Shown: piece by piece, positions 7,466 to 17,075 of the stretch | Numbering within the stretch: the stretch's first letter is position 1 | Layout of the letters: each line of letters opens with the position of its first letter | NCBI GenBank assembly: GCA_964623625.1 | Contig: CAZUUJ010000010.1 | Coordinates: 3,714 to 67,713 of the forward strand | Origin: CAZLGM01 sp964623625 | GTDB lineage: Bacteria > Desulfobacterota > Desulfobulbia > Desulfobulbales > Desulfocapsaceae | Direction: 5' to 3' | Length of the DNA: 64,000 nucleotides | Notes under the pieces: generated by a model | Seen by the model: the letters and a program-made list of their open reading frames with translations, nothing else | What the model was told of the DNA's origin: nothing | Databases searched by the model: none | Position numbers and translations under genes: made by a program

Positions 7466-8746
7466 TTGCTGATACTCTATCAACTCATTATTGGCACTGC
7501 CTTTGCTGTTTTCTTTCCCATTTTGCTGCTGTTTGTCCTTGCTACCGGCACCCACAAGGAGCTCCTTCATGAGAGACTGGGGTTGTATAAAGGGCTTGGT
7601 ATAAAGGCAAAAGGAGTAAGCAGAATATGGTTGCATGGCGCATCCGTTGGAGAAGTAAAGGCCATTTGTGTTTTAGTCGGTCAGCTGCGGACCCTTGTTC
7701 CCGGTTCACAATTTGTTGTTACCACCATGACTGTTACCGGAAGAAAAGTGGCCCGGCAGCAGCTTGGAGAGGATGTGATTTGTCTGCTGACACCGCTCGA
7801 TGTTCCTCTGATAGTGAACAGAGTTGTAAGAGTTGTTGATCCGGATTGCTATATCTGTATCGAAACCGAGTTGTGGCCGATTCTGCTAAACACCCTTGCT
7901 TCAAAAGGGATTCCGGCATTTCTGGTGAATGGTCGGATGTCTGAGAACTCGAAAAAAAATTACCTGAAGTTCAGGATGCTATTTTCACGCGTGATTAACT
8001 CCTTTGATCGTTTGAGTTTTATTTCCGATGAGCACAGACATCGGTTTATTTCTCTGGGAGGTGACCCTGATAAAATGAGGGTTGACGGCAATATCAAATA
8101 CGATCTGCCGATCCCGGAAAAAGCAAAACAAATCAGACAGAATTATCTGAACCTGCTGTCGACAGATGAGAAAAAAGAGATATTGATCGGCGGTTCAACC
8201 CATCGCGGGGAGGAGGAAATCCTGGCGAATGTCTGGAAAGAGCTGAACCGGGATAAACCACTACTGTTGATTATTGCGCCAAGACATCTGGAAAGAATAG
8301 CTGCAATCGAAGCGATGCTCACAGAGAGGTCGCTTGCTTTTCACACATTCAGCGCTTTGAAGAATGGGGAACAGCGCAGCCATCCGATCGTTCTACTGGA
8401 TACTTTAGGAGAACTGTCACTGCTCTATTCTATCGGGACCTATATTTTTTGTGGCGGCAGTCTGGTGAAATACGGTGGACATAATATCATGGAAGCCGCC
8501 ATGTGGGACAAAGTTGTACTCTATGGTCCGGATATGGCCGATTTTCTGGACGGAAAAAAACTGCTTGAATCGGTGGGCGGAGGAGTTATGGTGAACAATT
8601 CTCACGAGCTCCTGGAGCAACTGAAACAATTCAGAGCAGATCCGTCATCCTATGAAGATCTCTGTCGCCGCGCAGGAACAATTGCCAAGGAACAACAGGG
8701 AGCAGGGCAGCGGCAGGCGTTGCTGGTTGCAGAAACACTCTTGTAG
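7466..8746 (+). CDS. waaA: 3-deoxy-D-manno-octulosonic acid (KDO) transferase
   Basis: WaaA transfers KDO from CMP-KDO to lipid A precursor at the inner face of the inner membrane, an essential step in lipopolysaccharide synthesis. The 426-residue protein begins with one membrane anchor (about 1-27). The N-lobe carries the family motif HGASVGE, with the catalytic Glu at about residue 63. The C-lobe has the CMP-sugar-binding region with GGSLVKYGGHNIMEAA. The start is inferred: a TTG at 7466 gives the usual LYQL-type N-terminus, while an in-frame TAA at 7445-7447 rules out a longer form and no clear ribosome site is present. No other LPS genes lie beside it. Confidence 0.93.
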   Translation: MLILYQLIIGTAFAVFFPILLLFVLATGTHKELLHERLGLYKGLGIKAKGVSRIWLHGASVGEVKAICVLVGQLRTLVPGSQFVVTTMTVTGRKVARQQLGEDVICLLTPLDVPLIVNRVVRVVDPDCYICIETELWPILLNTLASKGIPAFLVNGRMSENSKKNYLKFRMLFSRVINSFDRLSFISDEHRHRFISLGGDPDKMRVDGNIKYDLPIPEKAKQIRQNYLNLLSTDEKKEILIGGSTHRGEEEILANVWKELNRDKPLLLIIAPRHLERIAAIEAMLTERSLAFHTFSALKNGEQRSHPIVLLDTLGELSLLYSIGTYIFCGGSLVKYGGHNIMEAAMWDKVVLYGPDMADFLDGKKLLESVGGGVMVNNSHELLEQLKQFRADPSSYEDLCRRAGTIAKEQQGAGQRQALLVAETLL

Positions 8747-9056
8747 CCAATACGCAGCAGACTGATGTTTCTTCCCGCAACATGTTGAAAAAATTAAAAA
8801 AAATAGATAATTCACTGATACTTTCCTCTTTTCTTCATACATATACTTCGCATTTTTTGAAGAAAAACATTCATTTATTAAAAACGGTATAATACACTAC
8901 TATTGGGCAGGATTGAATTGCCAAGTATTCCAACAGCAGTGTTTCCAGTATTGCTCAGGAAGCAATCGCATTTCGTTAAATGTCGGCAGGCCAAGATGAT
9001 GGGCTGTCTTTTTGTTCCTGTTCGTTGAAACGGATACTACATAACACGGATATGTT
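8747..9056. other. Spacer between waaA and the hybrid kinase gene
   Basis: This A/T-rich spacer holds a 9-bp inverted repeat (TTTTCTTCA near 8829, TGAAGAAAA near 8858) and a TATAAT at 8888-8893 that could be a -10 box for the next gene, though no matching -35 box is visible. No gene is seen. Confidence 0.35.
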
Positions 9057-11336
9057 ATGAAAGACGAACAAATGACTGTCAATCCGATCACCCTTTCATT
9101 TGAGGGCGATCAGCAGAATATGGAAGATGACTTTCAGTCTTCCTATTTTAACTCCTACATTAAGCAGGTCAGGATTTCGCTTGTTCTAGCTCTGATTATT
9201 ATCTGCGGATTTGGAATCATCGATCAGATACATGTTCCTGGCAAACATCACACTCTGTGGTTTGTTCGTTACGGTCTCATATCACCGCTCTTTATCCTGG
9301 TCATCTGGCTGTCATATAGGGATATCTACAGAAATTATATGCACGCCATTTTGGCCACACTTGAATCGTTGACCGGTATCGGTGTTGTCTTTCTTATGTG
9401 GATTGCCGGGCCTACTTCCGGTGAGTACCCGTCCATTTACATATCACCTGCCAATATGATGCTCATTCTCTTCTTCGGATATCTGCTCGGCAAAATCCGT
9501 TTTATTTACGCCGCCATTGCTGGCTTTATCATCCTGGTTGCCTATAATCTTCTGCTGATCACGTTCTTCGGTTTTGGCAGTAAGATGTATCTCACCTACA
9601 ATATCTATCTCGGCCTGTTTAATCTTCTTGGTATGTTTGCCTGCTACTACCTGGAATTATATGAACGGAAGAGTTTCTATCTGTTGAGACTGCTGGATGA
9701 AGAAAAAGAAAATGTTAATAAGGCCAAAAAGAGCATTGAAAAGGTCGTTAACGAACAGACTGAAATGGTTAGAAAAAAGGCAAAGGAGGTCAGATATCGT
9801 GAAAAAGATATGCTTGAGGCCCAGCGACTCGGTCGGATCAGCAGTTGGTCCCATGATCTTGTAAGCGGAGAGGTCTACTGGTCCGAAGAATTTTACAGAA
9901 TGGCTGGACTAAAGGATCGGAAACCATCCATAGAGTTGTTCTATTCCCTGTTGGCAGAGGATGAAGGGAAGAGGTTTAAAAAGGAACTGGCCGGTACAAC
10001 CAGAGAGCAAAATGAACGGGAAACCAGGCTAATGCTGAGCCGGCCTGATGGTGAAATACGGTATTTTCATGTCAGATGGAAGAGCCTGTTTGATGAGAAG
10101 GGTAATGAAATAAAGCGGTTTGGAACTGATCAGGATATCACCGAGCAGGTACTTGCCGAGGAACAGCTTGAAAGTGCCAGAAAAATGGAAGCTCTGGGAT
10201 TCATGGCCGGGTCGGTTGCCCACGAACTGAACAATGCATTGGTCGGTTTAGTGAGTTATCCTGAATTGTTGTTAAAAAAAATCGGTCACATTGATGAATT
10301 CAGGACTATTGCAGAAACCATTTATGATTCCGGTAAACGGGCGGCAGCCATTGTTTCTGATCTTCTGACCATGGCTAGAAGCGTGACTATGGTGAAAAAA
10401 ACACTCAATATAAACCATATTATTCTCGAATACTTACGCTCACATGAAGGCAGTGCGTTACGTGAGAGGTTTCCTAAGGTAACCATCTCCACCGTGTTGG
10501 GCCCGGATATCGATAACATCAAGTGCAGCAGGACGCATATCTCAAAATGTCTTGTGAATCTTGTGGTCAATGGTGCCGAAGCTGTCGACGGTAAGGGAGA
10601 GGTGGTCATCTCTACCCGTAACCGTAGTGTAGGTGAATCAGTTCAGGCTAAAACCCATGTAGAAAAGGGAGAATATGTTATTCTCTCAGTGGCCGATACA
10701 GGACATGGTATTCCTGAAAAGATCAAAGAACAGGTCTTTCATCCCTATTTCACCAATAAAGATCCGGGGAAAAGCGGTACTGGACTGGGGCTGGCCATCG
10801 TCTCAACAATCGTTGACAAACACAACGGCGCGATAGCCCTCGATACCAGCAAACACGGCACTCGTATCGAAGTCTATTTACCGTCAACCAAAGAAGGGGT
10901 CGAGCAGGATAGTGATCAGGATTCCGGGGAGTATTTCTATGGAAGTGGCGAGAAAGTATTTGTCATCGATGATGATCCGGTCCAGCGCTATATTGCTCGA
11001 GAGTTACTCCTCATGATGGACTATGAAGTGGATGTTGCCGGCTCCGGTGAAGAGGCGGTTGAATACCTTCAATCACGATCTGTCGATCTGGTTCTCCTGG
11101 ATATGTTTTTTGAAACAGGCATGGGCGGTCGGGATATTTTTGATGAAATTATTAAACTGCATCCAAGGCAGAAAGTGATCATCGTTAGCGGTTTCTCAAA
11201 AAGCAAGGATGTGGAATATATACAGGAGCATGGAGCAGGACAATATATCAGAAAGCCCTATTCTATCAACGAACTCGGCCGGGCAATATATCGAGCGCTC
11301 TACCAAAGTTATACCACAAGCTCCAAACACCAGTAA
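9057..11336 (+). CDS. Membrane hybrid histidine kinase with C-terminal receiver
   Basis: This 759-residue sensor has about six membrane spans between residues 40 and 200, a coiled linker (210-250), a PAS domain (about 255-365), and a HisKA domain with phospho-acceptor His389 in AGSVAHELNN. The HATPase domain follows, with N-box NLVVNGAEAV, DTGHGIP near 547 and the GTGLGLA box. A receiver domain (634-750) with Asp682 and Lys733 completes it. It probably autophosphorylates and passes phosphate to its own receiver; no partner regulator lies beside it. The ligand is unknown. Start choice between ATG 9057 and ATG 9072 is open because neither has a good ribosome site. The stop codon abuts a palindromic element. 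Confidence 0.92.
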   Translation: MKDEQMTVNPITLSFEGDQQNMEDDFQSSYFNSYIKQVRISLVLALIIICGFGIIDQIHVPGKHHTLWFVRYGLISPLFILVIWLSYRDIYRNYMHAILATLESLTGIGVVFLMWIAGPTSGEYPSIYISPANMMLILFFGYLLGKIRFIYAAIAGFIILVAYNLLLITFFGFGSKMYLTYNIYLGLFNLLGMFACYYLELYERKSFYLLRLLDEEKENVNKAKKSIEKVVNEQTEMVRKKAKEVRYREKDMLEAQRLGRISSWSHDLVSGEVYWSEEFYRMAGLKDRKPSIELFYSLLAEDEGKRFKKELAGTTREQNERETRLMLSRPDGEIRYFHVRWKSLFDEKGNEIKRFGTDQDITEQVLAEEQLESARKMEALGFMAGSVAHELNNALVGLVSYPELLLKKIGHIDEFRTIAETIYDSGKRAAAIVSDLLTMARSVTMVKKTLNINHIILEYLRSHEGSALRERFPKVTISTVLGPDIDNIKCSRTHISKCLVNLVVNGAEAVDGKGEVVISTRNRSVGESVQAKTHVEKGEYVILSVADTGHGIPEKIKEQVFHPYFTNKDPGKSGTGLGLAIVSTIVDKHNGAIALDTSKHGTRIEVYLPSTKEGVEQDSDQDSGEYFYGSGEKVFVIDDDPVQRYIARELLLMMDYEVDVAGSGEEAVEYLQSRSVDLVLLDMFFETGMGGRDIFDEIIKLHPRQKVIIVSGFSKSKDVEYIQEHGAGQYIRKPYSINELGRAIYRALYQSYTTSSKHQ

Positions 11337-11466
11337 CCTGAACCTGTGAGCTTGTGCTAGCACAGCATCTTCACTTGATTTGATTAACCGATATAGGTTC
11401 AACTATTATCAGCCAATCAAATCAAGCAAAGCTACAGCACTAGCACAAGCTCACGGATTCAGGTTG
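11335..11466. repeat. Palindromic element family A, copy 2, between convergent genes
   Basis: Ends AACCTGAACCTGTGAGC and GCTCACGGATTCAGGTT pair with two mismatches and extend inward through CTTGTGCTAG. Inner arms CTTGATTTGATT (near 11373) and AATCAAATCAAG (near 11416) form a second stem. The left end overlaps the stop codon of the histidine kinase gene. Lying between convergent genes, it could act as a bidirectional terminator. Confidence 0.8.
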
Positions 11467-11526
11467 TTTACATTCAAGCCAAACGACTGTTAGGATTATT
11501 GCTTTTGGTTCTATGTCCTTATTCTA

Positions 11527-14500
11527 TCAGGGATGGGGTTTTTGGCCTCGGGGTTTGTACAGGGTAACAAGGAGTTCTACTTTACTGTCCTTCTCATCTT
11601 CGGTCCTGCCAACCTTGACCTTAACCTGTTGGCCTTCTGCCGCATCAACCATGGCGATACGGACATCCTCCATAGTGTTGATCGGAAAGTTGTTGATGGC
11701 AAGCAGGATATCGTCTTCCCTTATTCCAGCCTTTTTAGCATTGCCATGGGGACTGATCTTTGTGATCTGTAGATAATCGGTATCGTTCTTTTTTATCGGA
11801 TTAAGGATAATACCCATTTTTGCTGTGTCTTCGAGTTCACCCGAGCCTGCAAGGAAATAATAATCGGCCTGTTGGGCCAGGTTACTGGCTGCGCCTGCAG
11901 AGATATTGATAACGGATGCCTGTTCAACGTCCATTCTTCTTGCTACCCGCGGCGGAATTCCCGAGTCTTTTCGGGTATGTTGGGAACCGGCAAGGACAAC
12001 CATGCTGGTTTGAGGATGTTGCTGTAAGTAATTAACTATGGTCTCAGCCATGGTTTCATCCCAGAGGGCCTGGGACTGAATGAATCCGGCAAAGGATCCG
12101 GAGCCGTGTCGTCCGGTCATATGCATTTGGTGAACGGTCCGCAGACGATCCGCATATCCTTCCATATCCAGTTTTCGGTCGGTAGGGATATTTTTTTTCT
12201 GTTCTTCAGTGAGGCTGTCTGTGGAACTGTTTTTAAATATGGAGCTGACAATAGCCCGATCAAGATTCAGCCCGATGACCGGAATCGTATTCTTTTTGGC
12301 GAAATTGAATATGGCCCGAAACAGCCGAAAATCGTAACGCCAGACTTTGAAGTAACGTGATTTTTTAAGAAATTCCCGTTCATCCATGTCTGTCTTTCCG
12401 GCGATATATTCATCAAGCGCCTGCTGGCTCGAGTGGGGGAACATCTCCATGCCGATGGCCAGGTTTGGATTTTTCTTGTACAAGGCTTCAATGATTCGAA
12501 ACTGGAGGATATGATCGGCAACGGAAGTATGGGATTCACCTACATAGACAACACGTTTGGTCGTCAGCTCATTAATAATCTGATCAAAACTGCCATCGGA
12601 ATTTGTCGCTCCTCCAGCCGGCAGCCTATCTATCTCATATTTCAGACCTGACTGGCTCTTGGCAATTGTTTTGGTCTGTATGCGGCCGTGTTGAAAATGG
12701 AGATAGGAGTATTTGCCGTAATGGGACAGTCTCCTGCTGACCGCCTTTACTTCATCAGTTGAAAAAGCACTGACAAGTATGGCGACATGGTCTGCATTGA
12801 GTGGGTTCTGGCGCACTTCCAGGGTAAAACCGGACTGTGGATGGTCGATTCCGGCAAAAAGTGAGCGGCTCACTGAACTGTTACTCCCCAGGAAAAGAAT
12901 GGACTGCTGAGCGAGCTCCGCATTTTTTACCTGCTGGGCTGTAGTAATATTCCAGCGATCATCCTTCAATCTGTTAATAAGCGGTTTAAAACGGAGACGG
13001 GCCTCTTCCGATTCCAGGATGACCAGCTTTTTGGGGGAACCGAAGAAGCGTGAAAGGACCGGTGCCATTTCCTTTTGCTCAAGCCTGCGCATCAGGTCGT
13101 ATTCGGGATCAATCACAATTTTCAATGGATTGTCCTGAAGGTTAATTGACACGTTGTTGCGTTTTTCTGTGATGTTTTGTGTTATCCGTAGATCACCGGC
13201 TACGGTCTTGATGGTGATCGGAACCTGGATGCTGAATGGTTTCTCCGACTTCTGAACGATCTGAAAAGATAACCGGTAGTCGTTATTCTCTGCTGACAGG
13301 GAGAGGTTCTCAATATCAAGGTGGCTTAATTCTTTGAATGTCAGTCGCTCCTGAAAAAAGCGGCTTAAATCAACAGAGGAAATAGATGAGAAAACAGTCT
13401 CAATATCTTTCCAGGATGCCCGCTGCCCGCGAAAATCTTGATAAAATTTCTTCAGACCTTTACTGAAAAGCGCATCACCCAGTTTCAACCGCAGTTCATG
13501 GAACAGCATGGCCCCCCGTCCATAACCTACGGCGCGGATTGCCTTTGCCATTGGTTGATTGTGACTGGCTGAGCGAAACTCATCAAGGGAGATGGCCCCT
13601 GTGTTTTCCACATAGTTATGATAGTTGAACAGCGTGTTTTTCCTGTTACTCGCTCCCTCCCCCTTATCTCGCAGATAGGCCTGATCCGCCAGGTAGGTAA
13701 CCAGTCCTTCGCACCAGTTGCCGCTGCTGTAATCAGTCTCAATGGAGTTACCGAACCATGAGTGAAGAACTTCATGGCCAAGGGAGGTCTCTTTGATAAA
13801 TGGCAGTCGGATGACCATCTGTCCCAACAGAGTGAATGTGTCCATGCCGTATCCGACAGGAAGCGGGTTTTCCACAACCGCATAATGGCGATAGGGGAAC
13901 GGTCCGATCTCTTTTTCATACCGCTGGATATATTCGGCTGTTTTTTTCAGGTAATCGTCCGCCAACTCCTCATCCTCCTTAAAAAAGAGTGTGAAAACGG
14001 ACAGGTCGTCTCTGATTTTCAGCCTGCCGATTGTATAGGGTGCTGCAGCCAGATGAATAGCCGTTAACGGTTTTGAGGAAGAAAATGTAAACTGGTTGTT
14101 TTTACTGTGCGGCTGGAAATGATCTGTTTCGGAAATGGCAATGAAGCCGTCCGGGACCTTACACTCCAGTTTAAAGAGTGATTCCCTGTCCGGTATTGGA
14201 TGCCAGCCATTGGTCAGTATGATCCCTTCGGTATTGATGCGGTTGTCAAAAGACCTGTTGACCACCTTGTTATAGGAAATAAAGAGTTCCTGCGACGAAG
14301 TGGATGAAGGCAGATGAAACTGGGAAGTGTCCGGTAGCTCCACCTGCAGTGTCTCCTCGTTGCCCCGGTTTAATATGATTGATTGTATCTGCAGTCCTGA
14401 AAAATCGAGGTACAGATCTTCACCCGGTTCAAGTGAAATGTGGGCTGTACCGTTGAGTTGATGTTTCTCAGGTTGAAAAGAGACGTGCAGTTCATAGGTC

Positions 14501-14604
14501 GGAATTTTATGAGGATGCGCCATAATTGATGGTGAAAAAATCGCACTGATTAACAGCGGAAAAAGAAAAAAAATGATAAGAAGAAATCTTGGATAGATGG
14601 CCAT
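11527..14604 (-). CDS. Exported M1-like metallopeptidase fused to ChaN haem-binding and PDZ domains
   Basis: This 1025-residue protein has a signal peptide (about 1-29) and three recognisable modules. Residues about 35-430 are M1 aminopeptidase-like, with zinc motif HEVLH at 277-281 and the third ligand Glu299 in NWCEGLVTY. The classic GAMEN motif is replaced by a GYGMDTF-type sequence near 251-257. Residues about 672-905 form a ChaN-like domain (KRVVYVGESHTSVADH), a family that binds haem and has been linked to iron uptake. Residues about 940-1002 form a PDZ domain. The zinc site looks complete, so protease activity is likely. Its substrate is unknown. It is divergent from the radical SAM gene at 14675. 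Confidence 0.87.
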   Translation of the reverse strand: MAIYPRFLLIIFFLFPLLISAIFSPSIMAHPHKIPTYELHVSFQPEKHQLNGTAHISLEPGEDLYLDFSGLQIQSIILNRGNEETLQVELPDTSQFHLPSSTSSQELFISYNKVVNRSFDNRINTEGIILTNGWHPIPDRESLFKLECKVPDGFIAISETDHFQPHSKNNQFTFSSSKPLTAIHLAAAPYTIGRLKIRDDLSVFTLFFKEDEELADDYLKKTAEYIQRYEKEIGPFPYRHYAVVENPLPVGYGMDTFTLLGQMVIRLPFIKETSLGHEVLHSWFGNSIETDYSSGNWCEGLVTYLADQAYLRDKGEGASNRKNTLFNYHNYVENTGAISLDEFRSASHNQPMAKAIRAVGYGRGAMLFHELRLKLGDALFSKGLKKFYQDFRGQRASWKDIETVFSSISSVDLSRFFQERLTFKELSHLDIENLSLSAENNDYRLSFQIVQKSEKPFSIQVPITIKTVAGDLRITQNITEKRNNVSINLQDNPLKIVIDPEYDLMRRLEQKEMAPVLSRFFGSPKKLVILESEEARLRFKPLINRLKDDRWNITTAQQVKNAELAQQSILFLGSNSSVSRSLFAGIDHPQSGFTLEVRQNPLNADHVAILVSAFSTDEVKAVSRRLSHYGKYSYLHFQHGRIQTKTIAKSQSGLKYEIDRLPAGGATNSDGSFDQIINELTTKRVVYVGESHTSVADHILQFRIIEALYKKNPNLAIGMEMFPHSSQQALDEYIAGKTDMDEREFLKKSRYFKVWRYDFRLFRAIFNFAKKNTIPVIGLNLDRAIVSSIFKNSSTDSLTEEQKKNIPTDRKLDMEGYADRLRTVHQMHMTGRHGSGSFAGFIQSQALWDETMAETIVNYLQQHPQTSMVVLAGSQHTRKDSGIPPRVARRMDVEQASVINISAGAASNLAQQADYYFLAGSGELEDTAKMGIILNPIKKNDTDYLQITKISPHGNAKKAGIREDDILLAINNFPINTMEDVRIAMVDAAEGQQVKVKVGRTEDEKDSKVELLVTLYKPRGQKPHP

Positions 14605-14674
14605 ATATGGGTTCCTTTTATTTGATTAAATTCTTACATAGTCAATCATCTCTACATTGGTAAAACCGTTATCT

Positions 14675-16387
14675 ATGAAAGTCAAGCTCGTCGGGATAAA
14701 TGGCCGGTACTCCCATTCGACTCTGGCTCTATTCTATGTCCGCAACCAGCTTCGCATTCATTGCCCATGGATGAAAGATGTTGAGATCATCCAGTTTACG
14801 ATTAATGACAGCTATTATCAGACACTGCTTCGCATCAGCTCTGGCAAACCCGACGGACTCTTCTTTTCAGCTTATGTATGGAACAGTGATCTAATCCGCC
14901 GATTACTCCGTGATCTTGGATGCGCTCTGCCGACATGTTCGTTGGTTGTCGGTGGACCCCAGGCCGGAATTATCGGCAGGGAAATGGAAAATGGCAAATG
15001 TTGCGTGATTCATGGGGCAGTGGAGCAGCTCGACTCTGCTTTTTACAAGGACCTGGCGGCAAACAGGCTGCGTCCGTCATATGGTGCAAACAATACACCA
15101 AGGAGTGGTTTTCCTTTTCCATACCAGCCTTCGGATTTTCAGACCAGTCTGAACAACCGCACCATCTACTATGAATCATCCCGGGGATGTCCGTTTTCCT
15201 GCACTTACTGCCTTTCAGCCATGGACAATACAGTCCATCGAAAACCGGTTGAGGTGGTTAAACGTGAAATTCGGCAGATATTGGCCCATGAACCTATGGT
15301 AGTCCGCTTTGTCGACCGGACATTCAACGATGTCCCTGAACGGGCTCTGGCTATCTGGGATTTTCTTATGCGGGAAGACGTTTCCACTCTCTTCCATTTT
15401 GAGATATCACCCCGTGGTTTTACCCCTGAAATGTTTGAGTTGCTGGCGTCGGTTGCGTCCGGACGTTTTCAGTTTGAAATCGGTATACAGTCAACTAATA
15501 CCAAGACGCTTGCAGCCATCAGACGCCCGTCGGACATCGACCAACAGCTCGACATCATATCCAGGTTGGCGGCTCAAGACAACATTCACCTGCATACAGA
15601 CCTGATCCTAGGGCTTCCCTTTGAAACCGAAAGTAGTTATCTACAGTCGTTTGCCCGACTTTTTCCCGCAGGATCTCATTATATCCAGATGGGGCTGCTG
15701 AAAATATTGCCCGACACACCTATTGCAAAGAGCTGCCAAGAATTCGAAATACATCATTGCGCTTGTCCTCCTTATGAAATCATGTCGACACGATGGATGG
15801 ACACGTCAACAGTGCAGCACTTGTACTGGTTTGGGGAATGTGCGGAAAAATTTTATAATACCAGGTACTTCCCATCAATCTGGAATTATCTTCGAGGTGT
15901 TGATGAGGATATTGTTCAATTCTTCAGTGATATTCTGCATATCAGCCATCAGCGTTCACTATTCAACCGGGCCGCTACCCAAAAGCTCCTCTCAGAGATC
16001 ATTGTGCAGTTGACGGAAAAGCGGGAGGATGGGGAACTTATTCATGAGCTTCTGCGACATGACTGGCTACGCTGTGGGCATCGCTCCTTGCCCGATCATT
16101 TACAGGTGGAAAAGGGAGAACAGCAACCGGTGGATTTGAAAAAATACCTCTATGGCTCGCTACCCGGTCAAATAGAGGGGTTGTACACAAAAAAGACTAG
16201 AAATTACTTTTTTAGAAAAACTCTTTTTTTCTATTTTTCCGCAAACAGCCTGGATGCCCTTGGATACGGTAAAGGGAAGAATTCCGGGATTCTCTGTTTT
16301 CTGCCGGAGCGGGAAACTTCACTGTTTCAACTGAATCGAGTTGTTCGAGTAGACGGCATGGAGCAGTACAGTTCAGCCGAAAGCTAG
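14675..16387 (+). CDS. B12-binding-type radical SAM protein (DUF4080-like)
   Basis: This protein has an N-terminal cobalamin-binding-like domain (about residues 1-135, with the VVGGPQAG loop) and a radical SAM core with the iron-sulfur motif CPFSCTYC starting near residue 172. The C-terminal third matches DUF4080-type enzymes in overall form. It should cleave S-adenosylmethionine; the substrate is unknown. The ATG at 14675 is preferred; a TTG at 14657 would add six residues. No strong ribosome site is present for either. It is divergent from the M1/ChaN gene with only about 70 bases between them. Confidence 0.85.
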   Translation: MKVKLVGINGRYSHSTLALFYVRNQLRIHCPWMKDVEIIQFTINDSYYQTLLRISSGKPDGLFFSAYVWNSDLIRRLLRDLGCALPTCSLVVGGPQAGIIGREMENGKCCVIHGAVEQLDSAFYKDLAANRLRPSYGANNTPRSGFPFPYQPSDFQTSLNNRTIYYESSRGCPFSCTYCLSAMDNTVHRKPVEVVKREIRQILAHEPMVVRFVDRTFNDVPERALAIWDFLMREDVSTLFHFEISPRGFTPEMFELLASVASGRFQFEIGIQSTNTKTLAAIRRPSDIDQQLDIISRLAAQDNIHLHTDLILGLPFETESSYLQSFARLFPAGSHYIQMGLLKILPDTPIAKSCQEFEIHHCACPPYEIMSTRWMDTSTVQHLYWFGECAEKFYNTRYFPSIWNYLRGVDEDIVQFFSDILHISHQRSLFNRAATQKLLSEIIVQLTEKREDGELIHELLRHDWLRCGHRSLPDHLQVEKGEQQPVDLKKYLYGSLPGQIEGLYTKKTRNYFFRKTLFFYFSANSLDALGYGKGKNSGILCFLPERETSLFQLNRVVRVDGMEQYSSAES

Positions 16388-16454
16388 TTTTTTATATCCC
16401 GGACCTTCCGCCTGGTAGTCAAAGTCGGCGGTTGGCAGTTTTTCAAGGAGTCTT

Positions 16455-17064
16455 CTAAAAGAACTGTTTGATATTCTCCATAAAATTGGCCTCCAGCTGT
16501 TCATCATCTATTTCTTTACAGATCATCATGGCCAGGTCGGGGAGCCTCTCTTTGGATTGTGGGCCCTGGCCACCCCATTTTTTCAGACAGTCGGTTAAAA
16601 CAGGTTTGGCAATGGGGCCGATAACGTCTGCCAATGCCTCATTTATTTTGGCAATAACCGGTTTGGGTGATCCAGGAGGATGATTATCCATACGGGCTGA
16701 GAGGGGTGCAGATTGTTTTCCGGACTGGAGATGTTGCTGTAATTCCTTGAGAACCATTTTAATGGACATATCCAGCAGTAGCCTGTTGGTTCCCGGTTCG
16801 CAGATTGTTACAAGAACACTGTTGTTGTTCAGCGGCTGGGCAACGATGACGGTCTCGTTGTAACGGATGTCGATGGATTCAATATCCAGTTTGGCAGCCT
16901 CTCCCATCTTCTTCGGTTTTGACAGCAGAGTCCCGATGACCTGAACACCATTTTTAGTAAAGATGGGGGGGCATATTCGAACTGGCTACACCTTGATTGC
17001 CCGAATATACGAAACAACCGAGAACTTTCGGTAGAGCGGTGATTTCCTGAAGGAGCGCATCCAT
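16455..17064 (-). pseudogene. Roadblock/LC7-like protein gene interrupted by a frameshift at a G7 run
   Basis: On the minus strand an ATG at 17064, with a good GGGAGAG ribosome site, opens MDALLQEITALPKVLGCFVY and runs in frame to a run of seven C (G7 on the plus strand, about 16965-16971), where it shifts and stops soon after. Removing one base joins it to the frame that continues from MGEAAKLDIESIDIRYNE to the stop at 16455, giving about 203 residues. The restored N-terminal 110 residues look like a Roadblock/LC7 domain; the C-terminal part is helical and unassigned. Cause may be sequencing error, a recent mutation, or slippage. It lies 11 bases beyond the regulator gene, so it belongs to the same transcript. 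Confidence 0.75.
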
Positions 17065-17075
17065 AGTGACTCTCC

